A stretch of 64,000 nt of DNA from Actinoplanes sp. NBC_00393. Lineage in GTDB: Bacteria > Actinomycetota > Actinomycetes > Mycobacteriales > Micromonosporaceae. The notes under the pieces were generated by a model. The model had not been told where the DNA came from, searched no databases, and saw nothing but the letters and a program-made list of their open reading frames with translations. The stretch covers positions 396,001-460,000 of the forward strand of contig NZ_CP107942.1 of assembly GCF_036053395.1 (NCBI RefSeq). The letters run 5' to 3'. Below are positions 58,761-64,000 of this stretch, in pieces. Position numbers and translations under genes: made by a program. Within the stretch, counting starts at the first letter, position 1. Each line of letters starts with the position of its first letter.

Positions 58761-60124
58761 TGACCCGTCCTGGACAGCTGCACCTCAACGCGTTCCTGAT
58801 GAGCGTCGGGCACCACGAGGCGTCCTGGCGTCTTCCGGAGAGCGACCCCTACGCCGACCTGAACGTCGAGCACTTCAAGAACCTGGCCCGGATCGCCGAG
58901 CGCGGCAAACTCGATTCGCTCTTCCTCGCCGACGGCCCGGTGCTCTGGGACCAGGTGGGACGCCGTCCCTCCGGCGTCCTCGAGCCGACGGTTCTGCTCA
59001 CCGCCCTGGCCGGCGCAACCTCACACATCGGCCTCATCGCTACGGCCTCCACCACGTACAACGAGCCGTACAACCTGGCCCGCCGGTTCGCCTCCCTGGA
59101 CATCATCAGCGGCGGCCGGGCCGGCTGGAACATCGTCACCACGGCCGGTCTGGACGCGGCCCGCAACTTCAACCTGGACGCGCTGCCGGCCCACAAGGAG
59201 CGCTACGAGCGGGCCGCCGAGTTCGTCGACGTCTCACTCAAGCTCTGGGACTCCTGGGACGACGAGGCCATCGTCGCCGACAAGGCCGGCGGTGTCTGGG
59301 GCGACGACGAGAAGATCTATCCGCCCGCTCACCGTGGCCGGTACTACTCGGTGGCGGGCGCGCTCAACGTCCCGCGCTCCGCGCAGGGCCACCCCGTGCT
59401 GGTCCAGGCAGGCTCGTCGGAGAACGGCCGCAACTTCGCAGCCCGGTACGCGGAAGCGGTCTTCACCGCACACCAGACCCGGTCCGACGCGACCGAGTTC
59501 TACGACGACCTCAAGCGGCGGGCCGCCGAACACGGCCGCGACCCTTCGCACATCAAGATCCTCCCCGGCATCGTGCCGATCATCGGCGCCACGGAGTCCG
59601 AGGCCCGTGCCCTGGAGGCGGAACTCGAGAACCTGATCCGCCCCGAGTTCGCCATCCGGCAGCTGGCCGAGCTGCTCGGCGTGCAACCCTCCGAACTCGA
59701 CCTCGACTCCGAACTACCGGCCCACCTGCCGGAGGAGGAACAGATCGAGGGCGCCAAGAGCCGCCGCACCCTGGTCGTCAACCTCGGCCGCCGCGAACAC
59801 CTGACGGTCCGCGAGCTGATCGCCCGCCTGGGCGGCGGCCGCGGCCACCTGACCTTCACCGGCACACCGGTGCAGGTAGCCGACAAGATCGAGACCTGGT
59901 ACTCGGCGGGCGCCGTGGACGGCTTCAACATCATGCCGCCGGTCCTCCCGTCGGGCCTCGCGGCCTTCGTCGACCAGGTGGTCCCGATCCTGCAGGAGCG
60001 GGGCCGCTTCCGCACCGAGTACACCGGCCGCACCCTGCGCGACCACTACGGCCTACCTCGCCCCGCCAACCGCAACACGGCCCCGCAGGAGCGCACCCGG
60101 CAACCCGCGGCCCTGCACTCGTGA
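58760..60124 (+). CDS. NtaA/SnaA/DszA-family FMN-dependent monooxygenase
   Basis: A 454-residue bacterial-luciferase-like flavin monooxygenase. LHLNAFLMSVGHHEASWRLP, SLFLADGPVLWDQVGRRPSG, YNLARRFASLDIISGGRAGW and NIVTT are the signatures of the NtaA/SnaA/SoxA subgroup. It uses FMNH2 supplied by a separate reductase, which is not in this operon. Given the ssu neighbours, it probably desulfonates or opens an organosulfur compound. ATG 58760 overlaps the previous stop; the frame can be read from 58301 only as a shadow. Confidence 0.87.
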   Translation: MTRPGQLHLNAFLMSVGHHEASWRLPESDPYADLNVEHFKNLARIAERGKLDSLFLADGPVLWDQVGRRPSGVLEPTVLLTALAGATSHIGLIATASTTYNEPYNLARRFASLDIISGGRAGWNIVTTAGLDAARNFNLDALPAHKERYERAAEFVDVSLKLWDSWDDEAIVADKAGGVWGDDEKIYPPAHRGRYYSVAGALNVPRSAQGHPVLVQAGSSENGRNFAARYAEAVFTAHQTRSDATEFYDDLKRRAAEHGRDPSHIKILPGIVPIIGATESEARALEAELENLIRPEFAIRQLAELLGVQPSELDLDSELPAHLPEEEQIEGAKSRRTLVVNLGRREHLTVRELIARLGGGRGHLTFTGTPVQVADKIETWYSAGAVDGFNIMPPVLPSGLAAFVDQVVPILQERGRFRTEYTGRTLRDHYGLPRPANRNTAPQERTRQPAALHS

Positions 60125-60265
60125 CCCGACCGGCCCCACGCCCCGGCGGCGGACCAGCGGCCCCGGCCGCTCCCGCCCCCGGGGCGTCCGCCCACCCCTC
60201 AACCACACCCCACCGACCCGCCGAGCCGCGCATCCCAGCCGAGCCGAACTTCCCAACCTCACCCC

Positions 60266-60409
60266 ACTTCCCGAGGGCGTCGCGCTTCCTGGCCTCACCC
60301 CACTTCCCGAGGGCGTCGCGCTTCCTGGCCTCACCCCACTTCCCGAGGGCGTCGCGCTTCCTGGCCTCACCCCACTTCCCCAGGGCGTCGCGCTTCCCGG
60401 CCGCGTCGC
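60266..60409. repeat. Four tandem 36-bp repeats
   Basis: Units start at 60266, 60302, 60338 and 60374, each ACTTCCCGAGGGCGTCGCGC followed by TTCCTGGCCTCACCCC; the last diverges after about 25 bp. The period is a multiple of three, so frames stay open on both strands. The gap 60125-60872 (748 bp) has no other convincing gene. Its middle part (60410-60600) carries looser variants built on TTCCCGGCC and AATCCCAGCC. Confidence 0.92.
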
Positions 60410-60872
60410 GCATCTCATCTGCGCTCCGCTTCCCGGCCGTGCCGTGAATCCCGGCCGGGCCGCACGCTCCAATCCCAGCCGCGCTCCAATTCCCAGCGAG
60501 GCCCGGAAACCCAGCCGGACCCACGTTCCCCACCGCGGCGCGCATTTCAGCCGAGCCATACTTCCGGTCTTCACCGCAACATCACCCCCAATCCCGGCCG
60601 CGGCCCGCATCTCGACCGTGTCTTGCGGTCCGGCGCGCCACTGCGGTCTGCTGTGGACGGACGGCAACGCACCAGCGTGCGACCTGTATATATCCGTTTT
60701 GTCGGGCCTGCCCCCATCGGTGGCCCTGGCGGGCGGATCAGTCTCGCCGTGCAGAGCGGCCCGGCCGGCGCGGGCGGGACTGTGTCGGCTTCGGCGGGGA
60801 GCGGTAGGCGTACCCCGACGGTTTTGAAAAATGCGCCGAAGTCGGCGCCGGACTGCCGAGCTGAGGCACCGC

Positions 60873-62228
60873 ATGACCGAAAATGATCTGCGAGGGCGAG
60901 CGATCCTCGGAGGCCTCTGCCTGGCCACCGCCGCCTACTCGGTGCTGCAGTCGCTGGTCGTCCCGGCGCTCGGGGTGTTCCAGCACGAACTCGGCACCAC
61001 CCCGTCCGGCGCGGCCTGGCTGCTGACCGCTTTCCTGCTCAGCGCCTCGATCTCCACGCCCGTGCTGGGCCGGCTCGCCGACGTCTTCGGCAAGCGCCGC
61101 ATCCTGCTCGCCGCCCTGACCGCGATGTCCATCGGCGCCCTCACCTCGGCCGCCGCGAACGACCTCCCGGTGATGGTCGCCGGCCGCGTCATCCAGGGCC
61201 TCGGCGGTGCGGTCTTCCCGCTCTGTTTCGCCCTGGTCCGCGACCACCTGCCACCCGCGAACCGCCCGCGAGCCTTCGTGGTGATCTCCACCGTGATGAG
61301 CGTCGGCGGCGCGCTCGGCACCATCACGGCCGGCCCGATCCTCGGCCTCCTGTCCTCGCGCTGGCTGTTTTTGATCCCTGCCATCGTCTCCGCGCTGGCG
61401 ATGATCCCGGTGGTCCTTCTGCTGCCGCCCGGCAAGCGCGCCTCGCGCGACGCCAAGATTGATTGGTACGGCGCCGCGCTCCTGGCCACCTGGCTAGGCC
61501 TGCTGCTGTCCGCGATCAGCTCCGGTTCGCCCTATCCCATCCCGGCCGCCGCAGCCCTGGCCGTCGTCTGGTGGCGCAGCCAGCGCCGCGCCGCACAACC
61601 GTTGGTCGACCTGCGGACGCTGGCGCTCCCGACGGTACGGGCCACCAACGCCGCCACGTTCCTGCTCGGCTTCGGCATGTTCGGATCATGGATGGTGATC
61701 CCGCTGATGGTCGCAGACCGGTTCGACGCGGGCCCCACCCTGGTAGGCCTGGTGATGCTCCCGACCGCCCTCGGCAACCTGCTGATCATGCCCGTGCACC
61801 GTCGCCTCACCGCCCGGCAGGGCCCCCGAGCCGCCCTGGCCGTAGGCATCGGCACCGCCGGCCTCTCCTACCTGGGCCTCGCCCTCTGGCACCAGACCCT
61901 GCTGGCCGTCTGCCTGGGCATCCTGGTCATGGGCGCCGGCATCGGCCTGGCCTTCGCCGCGGTGGGCGCCCTCGTGGTGGAGGCCGTCCCCAGCGAACAA
62001 ACCGGAGTCTCGGCTGCAGTGAACACCGTCATGCGCACCGTAGGCGGCAGCCTGGGCGCAGCCGTCGGCGGCGCGATCCTGACGCTGTCCTCCGGCGACT
62101 CCCCGTATGTCACCGTCCTCCTGCTGTATGCAGCCGCTCTCGCCGCGGCCCTGCTCTGCGCGATCCAGGTGCCTCGCCCAGCCAGCCTTTCCGGTCACCC
62201 GTCGCCAGCCCAGCCCAGCAGGGCTTGA
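60873..62228 (+). CDS. MFS drug-exporter-like transporter
   Basis: A 451-residue transporter with 12-14 helices of the EmrB/QacA-like DHA type. LQSLVVPALGVFQHELGTTP is helix 1 and following loop. LGRLADVFGKRRILLAALTA is the loop 2-3 motif A and GTITAGPILGLLSSRWLFLI the motif C-like region. ATG 60873 is used; upstream codons to 60831 are Arg-rich. No regulator lies next to it. The substrate is unknown. Confidence 0.85.
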   Translation: MTENDLRGRAILGGLCLATAAYSVLQSLVVPALGVFQHELGTTPSGAAWLLTAFLLSASISTPVLGRLADVFGKRRILLAALTAMSIGALTSAAANDLPVMVAGRVIQGLGGAVFPLCFALVRDHLPPANRPRAFVVISTVMSVGGALGTITAGPILGLLSSRWLFLIPAIVSALAMIPVVLLLPPGKRASRDAKIDWYGAALLATWLGLLLSAISSGSPYPIPAAAALAVVWWRSQRRAAQPLVDLRTLALPTVRATNAATFLLGFGMFGSWMVIPLMVADRFDAGPTLVGLVMLPTALGNLLIMPVHRRLTARQGPRAALAVGIGTAGLSYLGLALWHQTLLAVCLGILVMGAGIGLAFAAVGALVVEAVPSEQTGVSAAVNTVMRTVGGSLGAAVGGAILTLSSGDSPYVTVLLLYAAALAAALLCAIQVPRPASLSGHPSPAQPSRA

Positions 62229-62336
62229 TCAGCCGACCGCCATTCCCGTACTGCTCGCCTGCCGCTTACTCACGCCGCGCCGCTCCGCCTTGCAACGCCC
62301 CCGCTGACCTCCGGCCGGTCCCGAGGTCTGCGGCCG

Positions 62337-62942
62337 TCAGAGTTCGGCGAGGGCGGTCTGGCGCCGTGCTTCCGTGACGTCCGCCATCAGCTGATCCCAC
62401 TGCTCATCCGCCCGGAACCGCGCCAACTGCACATCCTTGGCCGCCCGCGCCGACGTGTACTCCCACCAGGCCGCCACCCGCACCGGCCACAACCCGACCC
62501 GAACCGCGCCCGCCATGAAACAGCGGTGCGCCAGCAAGGTCGCCGCCAGGATGTCCGGCTCGAGCTCCACCTCGGGATCGTCGATGGCCCGGCCGAGCAT
62601 GCGCACGTCGCGGTGCATCTCCGAGTACGCCACCAGACTCGGCATCGCCGGAACCAGCACCCCGTCCTCCGGCTCGATGAGATCGTCCGCGTAGGCAGGC
62701 GTGAAAACCACGTCATCCACGGTGATGATCAGCGGCAGCGCCTCGTGCTTGCGCCGAACGTCCACCTGAACCGCCGGCGCCCCGGTGGGCACCGACACCC
62801 AGTCCGCCTCGATCACGTCCCCGAATGCCAGCCGAACCGTGTCGCCGATCGCCGGTATGTGCACCGATACCAGGCCGGGGCCGGCGGTCACCTCAGTACC
62901 CGGCACCTCCCGCAACATGTCCGCGAGCTCATCAGTGCGCAT
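62337..62942 (-). CDS. Protein of unknown function
   Basis: A 201-residue cytoplasmic protein from ATG 62942 (MRTDELADMLREVPGTEVTA). The frame runs on to 63275, but that part is Arg/Ser/Cys-rich and not protein-like. The N-terminal half is beta-rich with DTVRLAFGDVIEADWVSVPT; the C-terminal half is helical with many Trp and Arg (RVGLWPVRVAAWWEYTSARA). I recognise no domain. Codon use with G/C in third positions supports coding. It is convergent with the MFS gene, 108 bp apart. Confidence 0.6.
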   Translation of the reverse strand: MRTDELADMLREVPGTEVTAGPGLVSVHIPAIGDTVRLAFGDVIEADWVSVPTGAPAVQVDVRRKHEALPLIITVDDVVFTPAYADDLIEPEDGVLVPAMPSLVAYSEMHRDVRMLGRAIDDPEVELEPDILAATLLAHRCFMAGAVRVGLWPVRVAAWWEYTSARAAKDVQLARFRADEQWDQLMADVTEARRQTALAEL

Positions 62943-63756
62943 GCGCTCGTTATACGCCCTCGGCGCACGGCCCGCGCTCCCACCCGCGATCAGCGCGTGT
63001 CCCGTTCCTCCTTCCCCCGCTGCGAACCGCTCCGCGCCCGCAGCAATCTCGCGCGCCGGCCCTGGGCACGGCTCACTGCTGCAGCCCGGCGTTCCGCTGC
63101 CGCGCTGCTCAGCCGCTGGGACTGCTTCGCGCTCGCAGCGGTCTCTCACGCTGGTCTGTTCCGCGTTCGCGCAGCGAGTCCGGTTCCCATCCGTAGCGAT
63201 CCTCCGCTGCCGGTCCGGACTCCCGCTGCGAACCGTTCCGCGTCCGCACCGAAATCGCGCGCCGACCATGGTCACTGTGGGAGCGTCTTGGCAGCATCGC
63301 TACCCAGGACCTCTAGGGATCGGGCCTACGCAGCCCGGTCTGGCTGACCGCCAGTGCTCCTTCCACTTGCGTCAGCAACACCGGGCGTCCGGAGGTAGGG
63401 CGAAACCTGGGCATCGTCCTGGCAGGCGTCGCTGTTGGCGGTGGTTGGCTTGCTGGGGCGCCGGCCTGCTGTTGCGCTGGGCGGTATTGCTCCAGGCGGT
63501 GGGCGAGTCGTGCGGGCGTCATTGCGATCTTGTCGGGCCCTGGTTGGAGCGATCTTTCAGCACGCCGACGGCGGCAATATCCGCTCTGACCTGAGGATTT
63601 TCGCTGATCAATCGGATGTGAGCCGCGTCGCGGGGAGCCGATTTGGCATCGCGCGGAGCGGCGAGTAATGTTGTCCGAGCCGCCAGGGAGACGGGCGAGC
63701 GAGCGGGACCCTCACGGGGCCCGGCGCGGCCGTCCTGACGGAAATCCTAATCTTGA
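62943..63756. other. Gene-free stretch before the rRNA operon with one palindromic-repeat copy
   Basis: I see no supported gene here. At 63343 GCTGACCGCCAGTG starts a diverged copy of the dispersed palindrome, with GCGTCAG and GGGCGTCCGGAGG further on. The remainder is a mix of CCGCTGCGAACCG-like short repeats (62990-63260) and ordinary spacer. Confidence 0.45.
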
Positions 63757-63783
63757 CCAGACGATCTCCGATCGTCTGGTTTT
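63757..63783 (+). terminator. Strong hairpin with T run upstream of the rRNA operon
   Basis: CCAGACGATC (63757-63766) pairs perfectly with GATCGTCTGG (63770-63779) across a 3-nt loop, followed by TTTT. No plus-strand gene ends nearby, so it may shield the rRNA promoter from read-through. Confidence 0.8.
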
Positions 63784-63836
63784 GCGGGGTGCCTGTGCAG
63801 TTTCTGTTTTGCTGAATCCGGTTGCGAAACGCGGAT

Positions 63837-63864
63837 TTGACACGGCGGAAACGGCGGGTAAAGT
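63837..63864 (+). promoter_or_regulatory. rRNA operon promoter (sigma-70-like)
   Basis: TTGACA at 63837-63842 and TAAAGT at 63859-63864 are spaced 16 bp, close to the vegetative consensus and to known actinomycete rrn promoters. It points toward the 16S leader. The region is notably less GC-rich than the rest of the window. Confidence 0.75.
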
Positions 63865-63923
63865 AGAGCGAGTGCCCCGGAGGGTCGGGCCGCGGAATGC
63901 GGTTCGGTTTGATGGTGTGCGGT

Positions 63924-63944
63924 TGTTCTTTGAGAACTCAACAG
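63924..63944 (+). ncRNA. rRNA precursor leader with boxA-like element
   Basis: TGTTCTTTGAGAACTCAAC followed by AG is the strongly conserved leader sequence found upstream of 16S rRNA genes in actinomycetes. It has the antitermination boxA core and lies near the processing stem. The 16S gene itself should start beyond the window. The rest of the leader (63945-64000) is present without the mature rRNA. Confidence 0.8.
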
Positions 63945-64000
63945 GGTGCTTGATAAGCCAGTGCCAATTATGGCAATACCCCGGCTCATCGCTTAGGCGG

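Noticed and set aside
59931..60928. Minus-strand ORFs with repeated GKWGEARKRDAL-like units
   Set aside because: They come from the same 36-bp repeats, overlap the real monooxygenase and MFS genes, and lack a plausible start.
62943..63668. Arg/Ser/Cys-rich ORFs before the rRNA operon, and the long extension of the unknown gene
   Set aside because: Composition is not protein-like on either strand, and the natural ATG of the unknown gene is at 62942.
1..64000. tRNA genes
   Set aside because: I looked for T-loop and CCA-type patterns next to structured gaps and found none I could fold with confidence; a proper tRNA scan could still find one.

Overview
The window is high-GC DNA with dense, often overlapping genes (ATGA and GTGA junctions), many GTG starts, actinobacterial gene families (DUF574 methyltransferases, DUF3817, AA10-CBM2 LPMO, GerMN lipoprotein) and, at the right edge, an actinomycete-type rRNA leader. 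It looks like a soil actinomycete of the Micromonosporaceae, most likely Actinoplanes or a close relative. That genus guess is inference from gene style only.

Layout. 1-3.2 kb: a partial membrane protein divergent from a membrane GGDEF-EAL protein. 3.2-8.8 kb: a hydroxy-acid catabolic island (tartrate/malate-type dehydrogenase, GntR regulator, AtuA/DUF1446 and DUF4387 proteins) in which two MFS genes and a D-hydroxyacid dehydrogenase are broken. An MFS fragment and a dehydrogenase fragment are fused in frame and the second is then frameshifted. 8.8-11.3 kb: repeats and an IS5-type element with a passenger gene. 11.3-14.3 kb: a tctCBA tricarboxylate transporter, possibly once the importer for the island. 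14.3-25.9 kb: lipoprotein, secreted protein, ABC-2 exporter with two-component system, acetyltransferase, DUF574 methyltransferase, secreted CocE/NonD hydrolase, a B12-binding radical SAM protein and a DedA-PAP2-like fusion. The last two are separated only by six palindromic repeats.

27.4-35.5 kb: a full protocatechuate branch of the beta-ketoadipate pathway. pobA and an IclR regulator lie on the minus strand and pcaHGBLFIJ on the plus strand, with two matching 15-bp palindromes flanking the regulator. 35.6-39.7 kb: AraC regulator, VOC protein, LPMO with CBM2, small secreted protein and a DUF2087 regulator, plus an orphan CebR-type operator. 39.7-47.1 kb: a second aromatic-type cluster (MFS, LysR, FAD monooxygenase, extradiol dioxygenase, FAH-family enzyme, alpha/beta hydrolase, cyclase) with no substrate I can name.

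47.1-54.6 kb: a repeat-rich gap, then DUF3817, hemerythrin, zinc-ribbon, DUF574, a soluble hybrid histidine kinase, cupin and Spo0M genes. 55-60.1 kb: a sulfonate-sulfur operon (ssuABC, TauD, FMN monooxygenase) preceded by a 23-codon cysteine-ending leader peptide. 60.1-64 kb: tandem repeats, an MFS exporter, an unknown protein, then a terminator, promoter and boxA-like leader of an rRNA operon whose 16S gene lies beyond the edge.

Two themes stand out. One is a dispersed family of palindromic, about 62-63 bp intergenic repeats found in at least five places. The other is the run of truncations, fusion and frameshift at 3.2-7.2 kb, which is either real decay next to an IS or an assembly fault.
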